The notes beneath the pieces were generated by a model. That model ran no database searches. It had not been told where the DNA came from and worked only from the letters and a program-made list of their open reading frames with translations. Shown here in pieces: positions 16,540 through 25,768 of a stretch of DNA of 64,000 bases. Position numbers and translations under genes: made by a program. This stretch comes from Verrucomicrobiia bacterium (GTDB lineage: Bacteria; Verrucomicrobiota; Verrucomicrobiia; JADLBR01): the NCBI GenBank assembly GCA_020847615.1, contig JADLBR010000223.1, positions 1-64,000 of the forward strand. The letters are read 5' to 3'. Positions within the stretch are counted from its first letter, which is position 1. Each line of letters opens with the position of its first letter.

Positions 16540-18051
16540 TCATGGCTTGGCGGAGGACTTCCATCTATCGAGCAGGCCCTTCAGTTCGGCAACGATTCCG
16601 GGGTGATTGAAATACAGGTTGGTTGTCTCACCGGGATCGTCATCGAGGTTATAGAGCTGGCCGGGCGCGCCTGGCGCGGTGTCCGGCAGCGCGAAAGCTC
16701 TGAGTTCAGGGCTGTCGTAGTTGTTTCCGCCGGAGCCCCGATGATCCAGGTATTTCCATGGGCCCTGCCTGATCGAAAAGACGGCGAGTGCCTGTTGCAC
16801 GGTGTAGTCGCGCGCCGGCCTCGTTCCATCTCCGTGCAGCAGGACGGGGAGCAGATTGCAGCTGTCCGGCGCGGCGCCCGCGGGCAGCGTCGCTCCACAA
16901 ACCGCGGCGCAGGTGGCCATGACGTCGGTGAGCGAAACCGTCTGCGCGCTCGTGCTCCCGGGTCTTACCCTGCCGGGCCAGCGAACAATGAACGGCACCC
17001 GGTGACCGCCCTCCCAGTCGTCCCGTTTCATGCCGCGCCACGGTCGCGCGCCGTCGTGCCCGTAATCCGCGCGCATGCGAGCCACCGACGTGACTTCCGG
17101 GCCGTTGTCGCTGGAGAGCATCACCAGCGTGTCGTCCGCGACGCCGAGTCTCTCCAGCGTGTCCAGCAACTCGCCCACGATGAAGTCGAGCTCATGGATG
17201 AAATCGCCGTGCGGTCCCGCCTCGGTCTTGCCGCGGAACTGGGCCGCCGCGAACGACGGCAGATGCACGGCGGAGGTGGCATGATAGAGGAAGAATGGCT
17301 TGGCGGGCTGGCGCTTCACGTGCTCCGCCAGAAACTCCTTGCTCTTCTGGAGGAACACCATGTCCACCTCCTCGATGTCGTAGTCTGGCGCGATCATGCC
17401 CGGCCGATTGTCGTTCGCATACGGGTGCTTGGGCAGCTTGCTCTTGTCGAGCAGTCGCGCGGGCGGCACGGGAATGCGGTCGCCGACGATGAAGGCATAG
17501 AGATGATCCGTGCCGGGGCAGCAGGCTGTTCCGAAGAACCGGTCAAAGCCGCGATGGATCGGCGCATCCGGAATCGCGCGGGTGAAATCAATGCGTTTCA
17601 CGCTGTCGAGATCGCCGCGCGTGACGGGCTGGCCTTCCGCGTCGAAAAAGCTCAGCCCCACATGCCATTTTCCCGTCATCGCGGTTGCGTAACCCCGGTT
17701 GCGCAACATCCGCGGCAGCGTGAGCTGTTCTTCCCGAATGAGGCACGGGCCGCCTGCGCCGGTAAACACCGGCACACGCCCGGCGCGAAACGGCATCTGG
17801 CCCGTGAGCAGGCTGTAGCGCGTGGGCGTGCAAACCGTGCTCGGCGAATGAGCGTCGGTGAACCGCATGCCTTCGCGCGCCAATCGGTCGATACGGGGCG
17901 TCGGCACCTTCGATTGCGCGTTATAACACGACAGATCGCCGTACCCGAGATCGTCCGCCAGGATGAGGACGATGTTCGGGTGGGCGCCGGCGGCGCGGGC
18001 GACACCGCAGACGCTGGCCAGCAGCGTGACGATGGAAACGGTCAAGGTCAT
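16540..18051 (-). CDS. Secreted type-I sulfatase (CTPTR)
   Basis: 503 residues. A short Sec signal (MTLTVSIVTLLASVCGVARA) precedes PNIVLILADDLGYGDLSCYN with the metal-binding Asp pair. The signature CTPTR places formylglycine at C74 within HSPSTVCTPTRYSLLTG. MTGKWHVGLSFF and LSSDNGPEVTSVARM are the expected later blocks, and WEGGHRVPFIVRWPG closes the domain. HRGFDRFFGTACCPGTDHLY is an Asp/His/Cys-rich loop that probably shapes the substrate pocket. Its ATG overlaps the stop of the upstream unknown protein (ATGA), so the two are coupled. The substrate is unknown. Confidence 0.94.
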   Translation of the reverse strand: MTLTVSIVTLLASVCGVARAAGAHPNIVLILADDLGYGDLSCYNAQSKVPTPRIDRLAREGMRFTDAHSPSTVCTPTRYSLLTGQMPFRAGRVPVFTGAGGPCLIREEQLTLPRMLRNRGYATAMTGKWHVGLSFFDAEGQPVTRGDLDSVKRIDFTRAIPDAPIHRGFDRFFGTACCPGTDHLYAFIVGDRIPVPPARLLDKSKLPKHPYANDNRPGMIAPDYDIEEVDMVFLQKSKEFLAEHVKRQPAKPFFLYHATSAVHLPSFAAAQFRGKTEAGPHGDFIHELDFIVGELLDTLERLGVADDTLVMLSSDNGPEVTSVARMRADYGHDGARPWRGMKRDDWEGGHRVPFIVRWPGRVRPGSTSAQTVSLTDVMATCAAVCGATLPAGAAPDSCNLLPVLLHGDGTRPARDYTVQQALAVFSIRQGPWKYLDHRGSGGNNYDSPELRAFALPDTAPGAPGQLYNLDDDPGETTNLYFNHPGIVAELKGLLDRWKSSAKP

Positions 18052-20015
18052 CGGTCGCCGATTCGCTTGTAGAAGCCGCCGTTGAAGTGGAATCCGGCAA
18101 TCGCGGGTTTCGCCGCTCCAGAGGCTGGCTGCATTTCGATGACGAAACTGCTACCGGTTTCCTTGTCAGAATAGGGGCTTCCCTTCGCGCACAGCAGCCT
18201 CGCGTGAGCGAGGTCGGCGGTGAGCGCCCAACTGACTCCGGCCCGATTGGTCCAACGAAAGCGCGATGAGTGCTTGTCGCCTTCCTGCTTAAGTTCTCCC
18301 TCGTGCCAGTTGTTCTCCTTCGGATCACGCCGATAAAGGCCGGGCAACATCTCTGGCGTGACGATTCGGCTGAGGTCAGGCGCTCTCACTTCCTGGCGTG
18401 TCACGATCGGAACATATCCGACCTCCAAGCCTCGGGGTGGTGTCACCAGCAGCGCGGGATCGAGGGCGACCAGCTTGCCCCTCGTGGGCGGAGCCATGTA
18501 GTCACGATTCGTCGGCCAATTCGCGTGGAGCTTCTCCACGAAGGCTTGCAGCTTCGCCTTCTTCTCGTCGCTCCAGTCGTATTGCTGGAAGGATGGCTGA
18601 TCCACAAAGCGATACCACGAGTAGGTCACGACCGAGCCATCCACGAGTCTCGCGGTGAATGGGCCGAGTCTGGGGCCGGGTTTGGCCCAAGCGCCAACCG
18701 CGGGCGAGGTGTAGGGCACACCTTTCTTGGCGATCTTGAATTTCTGGGTGAGCAGCTTGGTCTCCGCCGGGACTTCCTCCGCGGGCACCGCGACGCGCTC
18801 TTCTCCAACGTGTTTGTAGTATTGCGGGAACACGCCTTTCGCCGCGATGTCGTTGGTGAACCACTGCAGGCCCCACACGTTGCCCTCGAAGATGCGCGTG
18901 TCGAAGGCGCGCTCGACGCCGACGATCTTCTTGCCGGCCTGGTCGTAGCGGGTCGTGCGCGTGTTGAGCTTCGGCCTGAAGGCGCCTTTCTGGTCGAACC
19001 GGCCAGTGCAGGCGAGGCCTCCGTCGCGCCACGACTTGAACGCATCGTAGAGGGCGGCCTTCGAGTAGTAGGTGACATCTTGCACGAGGAAGGCGCGCCC
19101 TTCGGCGTCCACGGGCCACTGGAGTTTCGGCAATTTGGAATAGACGGTGCCCTTTGCGTCCCGGGCATCGAAGCGCGGCACCGTGTTGATCTCCATCGCG
19201 CCGCCGCCGATTTTGCCCGGACGGGCGTCGAGGCCGCGTCCGTGGAGGAAGGGATAGTTGAACAGCTTTCCGATCTTGCTCCACGTCTCCGGGATGTAGT
19301 AGGCGATGGGGCCTTTGAAATTGGCCGCGCTCAGAAAACAGGTCCAGCTCTGGTCGCCGGTCGGCGGCTCGCCCGGGGTGGGATCGGTGAACGGCAGCGC
19401 CATCCATGTGTAGCCGAGGAACTCGCCGTTGGGGTCGCCTTCGAACGGCAACGCATCGGGCGGGATCAGCAGCCGGTTGCTGAGTTGCGCGATGCCGAGG
19501 CGATTGTCCGGCAGCGCTTCGTTGCTGTAGAAGAACGACCAGCCCGGCGAGGCGACCTCGTAATCGTAGCACTGCGGCGTGCCGTTCATGCTGAACTTCG
19601 GCGGCCCGTAGCGGAAATGGTTGCCCGCCCAGTACCCCAGCCCGCCCTCCACGGTTTGGAAAACGCTGCCCCACGTGGGGCCGCGCTCAGGCCACTCGCG
19701 GGCCCGCGTGCCTTCCGGGGCGAGTGGCGTGTCTTTGTTGTCGGAGTTGTCCGGCTGAATCCAGGTACTCGGCAGGCCGATCTGGAAATTGGCCAAAGGC
19801 TGATCCACCAGCGGCCAAACCGCAGCATAGAAGCCCATGCCCGCCGTGTAGCCGCCCTTGGGCGGCAACTTTTCGATACCGAACCCGATGTAGCCGTGAA
19901 GCCCCTGGGAGTGCGAGGTGACGACGCCGGCCTTGTCCTCCGCTGCAGCGGCAGTGACTCCGAATGCTGTCGCGGCCAGCAGGCAGCAAAGCCTCTGGGT
20001 TGTGGTGCGCATCAT
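18048..20015 (-). CDS. Secreted protein of unknown function, 655 residues
   Basis: The start at 20015 is chosen because AGAGGA lies six bases before it and it opens a Sec signal (MMRTTTQRLCCLLAATAFGVTAAAA). The mature protein has no domain I recognise. It is rich in Trp, Tyr and Pro and has blocks such as HGYIGFGIEKLPPKGGYTAG, WAGNHFRYGPPKFSMNG, YYIPETWSKIGKLFNYPFLH and TRTTRYDQAGKKIVGVERAF. The last 120 residues (FRWTNRAGVSWALTADLA ... FVIEMQPASG) look like a beta-sandwich. It is coupled by ATGA to the sulfatase downstream, so it may act with it on the same substrate. Function is not claimed. Confidence 0.75.
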   Translation of the reverse strand: MMRTTTQRLCCLLAATAFGVTAAAAEDKAGVVTSHSQGLHGYIGFGIEKLPPKGGYTAGMGFYAAVWPLVDQPLANFQIGLPSTWIQPDNSDNKDTPLAPEGTRAREWPERGPTWGSVFQTVEGGLGYWAGNHFRYGPPKFSMNGTPQCYDYEVASPGWSFFYSNEALPDNRLGIAQLSNRLLIPPDALPFEGDPNGEFLGYTWMALPFTDPTPGEPPTGDQSWTCFLSAANFKGPIAYYIPETWSKIGKLFNYPFLHGRGLDARPGKIGGGAMEINTVPRFDARDAKGTVYSKLPKLQWPVDAEGRAFLVQDVTYYSKAALYDAFKSWRDGGLACTGRFDQKGAFRPKLNTRTTRYDQAGKKIVGVERAFDTRIFEGNVWGLQWFTNDIAAKGVFPQYYKHVGEERVAVPAEEVPAETKLLTQKFKIAKKGVPYTSPAVGAWAKPGPRLGPFTARLVDGSVVTYSWYRFVDQPSFQQYDWSDEKKAKLQAFVEKLHANWPTNRDYMAPPTRGKLVALDPALLVTPPRGLEVGYVPIVTRQEVRAPDLSRIVTPEMLPGLYRRDPKENNWHEGELKQEGDKHSSRFRWTNRAGVSWALTADLAHARLLCAKGSPYSDKETGSSFVIEMQPASGAAKPAIAGFHFNGGFYKRIGDR

Positions 20016-20062
20016 TGTCTTTCCTCTTTTCATGGGACTACCGGATTCCATGTTCGAGCTGG

Positions 20063-20650
20063 TCAAAGATCACCTTGTCCGAGCAACGAAGGAACCCACG
20101 AGATCCTATCGGTGTGCGCGGGTCGCGCAACCCCAGCCAATTCCGCCAACGTGGCCATGAGATCCCATCCCGCAGCAGGGATGCGGCTGGTTTGGGCGGG
20201 ATGGATCTGGCCGGGCCAGCGGGCGATCATGGGCACGCGGATGCCGCCCTCATAGAAGAAGCCCTTCTTGCCTTTTCTGGCGCCTGATGAAATACAGAAC
20301 TTCCTCCACGAACGGGTCCTGCAATTAGACTCCCCGATTTCCGACAATCCCCGGTCGGCGGACGTCGTCGGGCCGATTCTCCTCGAATGTGATCCTCTCG
20401 TCATTCTTCCATAACTCGATCGGATAATACTGCAAGGCGTCACCGGTGCCTTTGAATCCGAACCAGTAATCCCATCCATGCTCGGTCATCTTCCGTGCCG
20501 GAAGCGGGATTCCCGCCTCCAGTATTCCAGGAAATTATCGCGGATCGGCGCATGCCCAGGATGCATTCCCGGCAACATGCTGACCTGAAACTTCCGCGCC
20601 AAATGCGCGACGGTTTTCTCTGCAACAAATTGGTTGAAAGCTTCTTGCAT
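20063..20650 (-). pseudogene. Decayed sulfatase with frameshifts, stop and internal deletions
   Basis: Sulfatase-like pieces lie in order but in different frames. 20650-20486 encodes SMLPGMHPGHAPIRDNF, matching the segment just after the catalytic signature, then stops. 20489-20325 in another frame encodes MTEHGWDYWFGFKGTGDA (the EHGFD-type block) and stops at TAA; the same frame continues with DPFVEEVLYFIRR. From about 20290 a third frame gives KGKKGFFYEGGIRVPMIARW to 20063. The catalytic CxPxR region and the mid-part holding SDNG are absent, so at least two deletions, two frameshifts and a nonsense codon are needed. It cannot make an active enzyme. Confidence 0.8.
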
Positions 20651-20926
20651 GAATCCAGAGCCCCGGCCTCACCGAGACGCATCCTTGGACTGCGCAAGTC
20701 CGACTTGCGCCTTCCAAGACGACCTGAGACGAGCGGTGGACGGCAGACCTTGCCCCTCGTCCGGAACGCTTCGAAGGCGGCAGTCAGACTGCCGCAATCC
20801 GAAGGATCGCGTCCCGCGCAGCACAGCCTCCGGAGTCTGAGTCAGAATATCGCGTGAAAACACACCCTCAGAAGTTTCATCCTGAATCATCCGGCGCGTG
20901 GGCGACCCTGACCCAAGCCGCCGCTT
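20651..20926. repeat. Intergenic region with two perfect palindromes (REP-like)
   Basis: No gene is seen here. GCGCAAGTC-C-GACTTGCGC spans 20692-20710 and extends outward through CTTGGA (20684) paired with TCCAAG (20718). GCGGCAGTC-A-GACTGCCGC spans 20777-20795. Both have 9-bp perfect arms around one central base and a similar shape, which suggests members of a dispersed palindromic family. This lies between the URO-D gene end and the broken sulfatase. Confidence 0.65.
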
Positions 20927-22048
20927 TCAGTACACGCATTCCGCGCCGGCGGCGGCGAAGGCCCTGAGGTTCTCGACGGGCGTCTCGAAGAAGTGATCCG
21001 AGGCGGCGCAGATGTACCCGCCATCCTTGCCGAAGCCCTCGAACAGCCGGAACACCTCATCGCGAATCTGCTCCCTGTTGCCCAAGGTCAGGATGTTGAA
21101 TTGGTCCATGCCGCCGATCATCGCCACCCTCCCTCCAAAAACCGCCCGCACCTTGGCCGGGTCGGTGATGTTGCCGCCCACGCCCGGCGGGGGAAGCGTC
21201 TCGGAGGCGTCGGTCCCGTTACCGAGGATCAGGTCCAGGATGTGCATCATGCCGCCGCAGGTGTGGTAGGTGCTGAGTTGGCCGACAGAGTGCAACGCGC
21301 GGTGGATCTCCCGGTCGTAGGGCTGGCAGAACTCCCGATGCATCGCCGGGGAAATCAAAGTGTCGCTGCCGGCACCCCCGCCCGTCTCTATGATGTCAAA
21401 CTTCGCGCCATCGAGCGATCCCTCGATGAAGCGCAGTTTCCGCTCCAGCAGCGCCCTCAGCAACCGGTGGACCCAGTCGGGCGTGTCAATCGCCGCCATG
21501 ATCATGTCCTGTTCCGCCATCAGGCAGCAGGCGTGCTGCCAGCAGCCGGCCTGGTCGCCCCACACGAACCCGCGCAGGATCCCGGCGTCGCCGATGCGGT
21601 CGTATTCTCTCGCGATGGCCTCCCTGTTCAGCCTCGCCACCGGCATGTACCGCTCGATCAATTCCACGTCTTCCGGCCTCTTGATAAGATACTCGGTGAT
21701 CCACGTGGTCTTGCGATTGGCCATCGTCTTGTACGTGAGGCTGCCACCCGGGGTCACGACGGTATGGTGGATGACCTTGTGCTCCGGATCATCGTCGACG
21801 ACCACCATCTCGTCACGCCACTCTGCGGATTGGACCGCGTACTTCTCCGCGTTGGGGATCCAGAACTGTCCCATCGCCTCGAAATACTGGATCGCGGCAT
21901 CGAGCCCGCACGCCTTGAACGCATCGAGCGCGTCCACTCCACCCATGTAGTCCTCCAGGTGACAGGCCTGCCACTGGTGGATGGTGACCGGCAGTCGGTC
22001 GGGTTTCTCGCGGCGCAGCGCCCGCATCATCCGTTCTTTCGATGTCAT
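20927..22048 (-). CDS. Uroporphyrinogen decarboxylase (URO-D) family protein
   Basis: 373 residues, no signal peptide, so cytoplasmic. It has the URO-D/cobamide-methyltransferase-like barrel: MTSKERMMRALRREKPDRLPV at the start, GDQAGCWQHACCLMAEQDM, a central ETGGGAGSDTLISPAMHREF and the late STYHTCGGMM, where His and Cys could bind zinc as in the MtaA/CmuA branch. NITDPAKVRAVFGGRVAMIGGMD is also typical. These divergent relatives are common beside glycosidases in PVC genomes and are not haem-synthesis enzymes by context; their substrate is unknown. It starts 4 bp after the stop of the GH29 fusion and is surely cotranscribed. Methyl transfer from a methylated sugar is one untested idea. Confidence 0.85.
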   Translation of the reverse strand: MTSKERMMRALRREKPDRLPVTIHQWQACHLEDYMGGVDALDAFKACGLDAAIQYFEAMGQFWIPNAEKYAVQSAEWRDEMVVVDDDPEHKVIHHTVVTPGGSLTYKTMANRKTTWITEYLIKRPEDVELIERYMPVARLNREAIAREYDRIGDAGILRGFVWGDQAGCWQHACCLMAEQDMIMAAIDTPDWVHRLLRALLERKLRFIEGSLDGAKFDIIETGGGAGSDTLISPAMHREFCQPYDREIHRALHSVGQLSTYHTCGGMMHILDLILGNGTDASETLPPPGVGGNITDPAKVRAVFGGRVAMIGGMDQFNILTLGNREQIRDEVFRLFEGFGKDGGYICAASDHFFETPVENLRAFAAAGAECVY

Positions 22049-22051
22049 ACG

Positions 22052-25000
22052 CTATTCTTGCAGCTCGAAGCAGAGCACGGTGGCCAGGCCCTCCGGCGGG
22101 CTCTCGGGCAACGACACGGACACTTTCTCCCCTGCCCGCGCGAACTCGAGCGGCTGCCGATCGGAGAGCAGATACGCCCGGGAGACGGTTCCCGTGAGGC
22201 CGGACAGCTCGAATTTCTCGCCGGGCCATTTGAAAAGGTGGATGTAGAGCCTGCCGGGCTTCGTGGTGCAGCGCCAATCGCGCAGGGCCGAGACCTTGGA
22301 CATCTTTCCGTACTCGTTCTTCTCCTCGACGGTGCCCCCAAACTCCTGGCCGAATGGTGTCCTGCCGGCGCCGTAGATGGCCTCGCCGTTGACCTTCAAC
22401 CAGGCGCCCACCTTCCGGAGCACCTCCTGGCTGGGCTGCGGGACGGCCCCATCGGCGTCGGGCCCAACGTTCAGGAGGTAATTGCCGCCCTTGCTGACGA
22501 TGTCCACCAGCTTGAAGCAGATGTCCTCCGGCCTCTTCCACTTGTGATCGTCCGTCTTGAAACCCCACGTGTCGTTGATCGTGGCGGCCGTCTCCCATGC
22601 GCCCGGGGTCACGGCGCTCGGGATCTCATTGTCACCGCGTGATCGATAATCGTGACAGTCGCCCTGACCCAGTCGGCTGTTGATCAGCGTGTCGGGCTGG
22701 ATCGAACGCACGAGGTCGGAGAAAAGCTTGCTGCGCTCGGCCGTCATCTTCCTGGGCGTGTCGAACCAGATCAGCCCGATGGGGCCGTAGCCCTCCAGCA
22801 GCTCGCGGACCTGCGGCAGGGACTTGTCGCGCAGGTATCGGTCAAAGTCCTTCTTGTCCTCCGGCCCATAATCCCACTCGTTTCCCGCGCCGTTGGGATC
22901 GTGCCAGTCCTGGGCCTGCGAATAATAGAAGCAGAGGCGGATGTTGCGTTTCGCGCACGCGCCCTGGAGTTCCTTGAATGGATCGCGCTTCCACGGCGTG
23001 GCGTCGTGGACGTTATAGGGGCTCACCCTGGACCGGTACATGGCGAACCCGTCGTGGTGCTTGCAGTCGAAGACAAGGTATTTCATCCCGGCATCCACGG
23101 CGAGCTGAGCCCACGCGTCGGCATCAAACTTCGTCGGGTTGAACTGCTTCGCGAGCTGCTCGTACTCCTTCACCGGGATCTTCGCCCGGTTCATGATCCA
23201 CTCGCCGATGCCGGCGACGGGTTGCCCCTTCCATTCGCCCGCGGGAATGGAATACAGGCCCCAGTTGATAAAGAGGCCGTACTTCGCCTCGTGGAACCAT
23301 CTCAGCCTCGACTGCTTTTTCTCTTCCTCGACCATCGGGGCCGGCAGCGGCGCCCCGGGTGCGAGGAGGCGAAATTCCTCGATGGTCGGGACCTCGTTCG
23401 CGGCCAGGATGTTCAGCCGGAATAGGCGAGCTTTCACGGGCTTGAACGGATACAGCCTCCGCCCCGCTACAGCCGTGCCGGTCACGAGCGGCTCCCACGA
23501 TTCGCCCCTCTTGCACTCGATCGCAAACTTCTCCGTCCGAGGGAACCCGATCTCCATCACGATGGCCCGATCGATCTCCCTCTCCTCGCCGAAATCCACC
23601 TCCAGCCATCCGCCCCTCGAGCCCGGTGCCGCGCCCCAGCGCGTGGACTCGTCGCCATCGAAGGCCTTGTCCACGCCGTAGCCACCACCCCATTCGGAAG
23701 AGGCCCGCGCGGTTCCGCCTCCAGGGAGCGCGGCCAAGGTTGGGGCTGGCGGCGGCAGCGGCTTGCCGTTGAACACATGGGCGAGCACCGCGATATTGCG
23801 GTCGTTGCCCTTGAAGGATTCGATGGGCTGGGCGAAATACGTGGCGACGGGCAGCGGCAGCGAATCGGGATTGGGTTTTGCGAAACCGTAGATGCCAAAC
23901 TCGCCCTCGGATGCCTCCGCGCAGATCCGTCTGGCGTCGTGCCGGTCGCCCCATCCCACCACGCAGACCACTTGCCGCGCGTGCGGCCCCAGCGTTGACG
24001 CGATGCGGCGCATCGCCTCCGGGCTGCCGCTCTCGTCCATCATCCAATCCACCTCCCGCAGCATCCGCGAGCCCGCGATCGTCGGATCGTCCACCTTGTT
24101 GCACGAGAGCCAGATGACGCAGTCGGGCTTGACGCGCTTGGCCGTCGTGCGGATGCGCCCCCAGCAGCGATCGATCGCCTTCCTCTCATAGGAGAGCTTC
24201 GTCTCCGCGGTGAGCCTCTCCTCGCCGGGGAAGGGCTGCCCCATCAGTTGCTCGAAGAGCCGCTGCTCCGCGGGCAGCCATTTGCCAGCGCGCACCTTGT
24301 CGGTCGGGTTCCAGACCCAGTCCACCATGAACCCATCCATGCCGCCCTTGGTCAACCCCTCCTCGATGGCGGCGGCGAGGTAATCGAGATACTCATCCGT
24401 GAATGGCAGATGGCACACGCTCGGCACGCCATAGCTGAGTTCGGGATGCTCCAGCGCCCAGCGGGTGTTGGCGCCTATGCAGAAATATCCCATGACCTGC
24501 ATCTTTTTCGCATGGCCGAGCCGGACCACCTCCGGAAGGAAGTCGTGCGCGAGTCCGGGCTGGGCGGGGATCTTGCCGCCCTTGTACCAGGCGTAGCCAT
24601 TGCAGGAGACGGCGAACGTCTGGATCACGTTCGCCCCGAACGCCTCGTACCACGCGACATGCTTCTCCGGCTCGGCGTCCGCCCAGAGGCCCGGCGGCGC
24701 AAAACCGTTCGTGCCACCCGGCCCCCAGTTGAAGTCCACGCAGAAGGCGCGAATCGGCTCGGGCAGCACGGCCTTCGTCCGGATCATCTCGCCAACCCGG
24801 CGCAGCGTTGCCACGTCGATGTCGCGCAACCTGCCGCCGTAATCTGGGCCGACGTCGATCGAGAAGATGTTCCCGAACTTCACCGCCCCGAGGTAGTCGC
24901 GGTAAAGCTTCTCCGCCGGGAGGCAGAGGCCGTCATGTTCCGGCAGCGAGAAGAACCACGCCGCGCCGCCCTTGTGCTTGGGCAGGATCGGGTAGGTGAA

Positions 25001-25768
25001 CTCCGCCAGCCGATATGTCGATGCGGGCGCATCCTTCATGTGCGGGCCGGCCGCCGCATGATCATCCAACGGACCCGGCCTCCCCCGCTCTCCCAGCCGG
25101 ATATCCGCGCCCTCCTGGTCGCCGTGATTGAAGCCGATGAAACAACCCGGCTGGAATCGCTTGCACCACGCGATGGTTTCCGCGTGGCTCAGCCCGCCAT
25201 CGCCGACCGCGTGATCGAACCAGATGTATTCGATCGGGCCATATTGCGTCAGCAGTTCCTTGAGCTGGGCCTTCTTCATCTCCGGGTTCCTGCCGACCCC
25301 CTCGCGCCAGCCCTTGCCATCGACCGCGCCCGGCCAACCCCACTCGCCCTCGGAAAAGTAGAGCGCCAGCTTGATGCCGTGCCTGTCGCACGACCGCCGC
25401 AACTCCGCCAGCACGTCGCGTCCCAGCGGCGACTTCGTCACCTTGCGGTCCGTCGTCTCCGTGTCCCACAGGCAGAAGCCGTCGTGGTGCTTCGTGAGGA
25501 CCAGGATGTATCCCATCCCCGCCTCCTTCGCCGTTCGCGCCCACTGGTCGGTGTCGCAGCCGGTGGCCCGAAAGAAGGACACTTCCCCGACGCCGGGCGT
25601 CCATTCCTTGCCGGAGAATGTGCTGAAGCTCCAGCAGACGAACATCCCCCAGCGGAGGCCCTTGAGTTCCTCCGCCCTCTTCTGCATGTCGGGCGCGCCC
25701 CCCGCCCCGGCCGGGCCGCCCCAGATAATGCCGATGGCCGCGATCCATGCCGCCAGTGTCCGGTGCAT
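22052..25768 (-). CDS. Multidomain GH29 / TIM-barrel / discoidin / GH29 fusion
   Basis: 1238 residues. Start at 25768 with an excellent ribosome site (GGAGG, 7 bases before ATG); Sec signal 1-24. Residues about 30-330: first GH29-like barrel (LVLTKHHDGFCLW; nucleophile candidate D185 in EYIWFDHAV). About 340-660: a second, unrelated TIM-barrel domain (IRAFCVDFNWGPGGTNGF; GGMDGFMVDWVWNP). About 685-800: F5/8 type C (discoidin, CBM32-like) domain (KAFDGDESTRWGA). About 820-1238: full GH29 with C-terminal sandwich (WFHEAKYGLFINWGLYS; FDCKHHDGFAMY; D1003 in LIWFDTP; GGNYLLNVGP). It should remove alpha-L-fucose, perhaps from two linkages. It diverges from an AraC regulator. Confidence 0.88.
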   Translation of the reverse strand: MHRTLAAWIAAIGIIWGGPAGAGGAPDMQKRAEELKGLRWGMFVCWSFSTFSGKEWTPGVGEVSFFRATGCDTDQWARTAKEAGMGYILVLTKHHDGFCLWDTETTDRKVTKSPLGRDVLAELRRSCDRHGIKLALYFSEGEWGWPGAVDGKGWREGVGRNPEMKKAQLKELLTQYGPIEYIWFDHAVGDGGLSHAETIAWCKRFQPGCFIGFNHGDQEGADIRLGERGRPGPLDDHAAAGPHMKDAPASTYRLAEFTYPILPKHKGGAAWFFSLPEHDGLCLPAEKLYRDYLGAVKFGNIFSIDVGPDYGGRLRDIDVATLRRVGEMIRTKAVLPEPIRAFCVDFNWGPGGTNGFAPPGLWADAEPEKHVAWYEAFGANVIQTFAVSCNGYAWYKGGKIPAQPGLAHDFLPEVVRLGHAKKMQVMGYFCIGANTRWALEHPELSYGVPSVCHLPFTDEYLDYLAAAIEEGLTKGGMDGFMVDWVWNPTDKVRAGKWLPAEQRLFEQLMGQPFPGEERLTAETKLSYERKAIDRCWGRIRTTAKRVKPDCVIWLSCNKVDDPTIAGSRMLREVDWMMDESGSPEAMRRIASTLGPHARQVVCVVGWGDRHDARRICAEASEGEFGIYGFAKPNPDSLPLPVATYFAQPIESFKGNDRNIAVLAHVFNGKPLPPPAPTLAALPGGGTARASSEWGGGYGVDKAFDGDESTRWGAAPGSRGGWLEVDFGEEREIDRAIVMEIGFPRTEKFAIECKRGESWEPLVTGTAVAGRRLYPFKPVKARLFRLNILAANEVPTIEEFRLLAPGAPLPAPMVEEEKKQSRLRWFHEAKYGLFINWGLYSIPAGEWKGQPVAGIGEWIMNRAKIPVKEYEQLAKQFNPTKFDADAWAQLAVDAGMKYLVFDCKHHDGFAMYRSRVSPYNVHDATPWKRDPFKELQGACAKRNIRLCFYYSQAQDWHDPNGAGNEWDYGPEDKKDFDRYLRDKSLPQVRELLEGYGPIGLIWFDTPRKMTAERSKLFSDLVRSIQPDTLINSRLGQGDCHDYRSRGDNEIPSAVTPGAWETAATINDTWGFKTDDHKWKRPEDICFKLVDIVSKGGNYLLNVGPDADGAVPQPSQEVLRKVGAWLKVNGEAIYGAGRTPFGQEFGGTVEEKNEYGKMSKVSALRDWRCTTKPGRLYIHLFKWPGEKFELSGLTGTVSRAYLLSDRQPLEFARAGEKVSVSLPESPPEGLATVLCFELQE

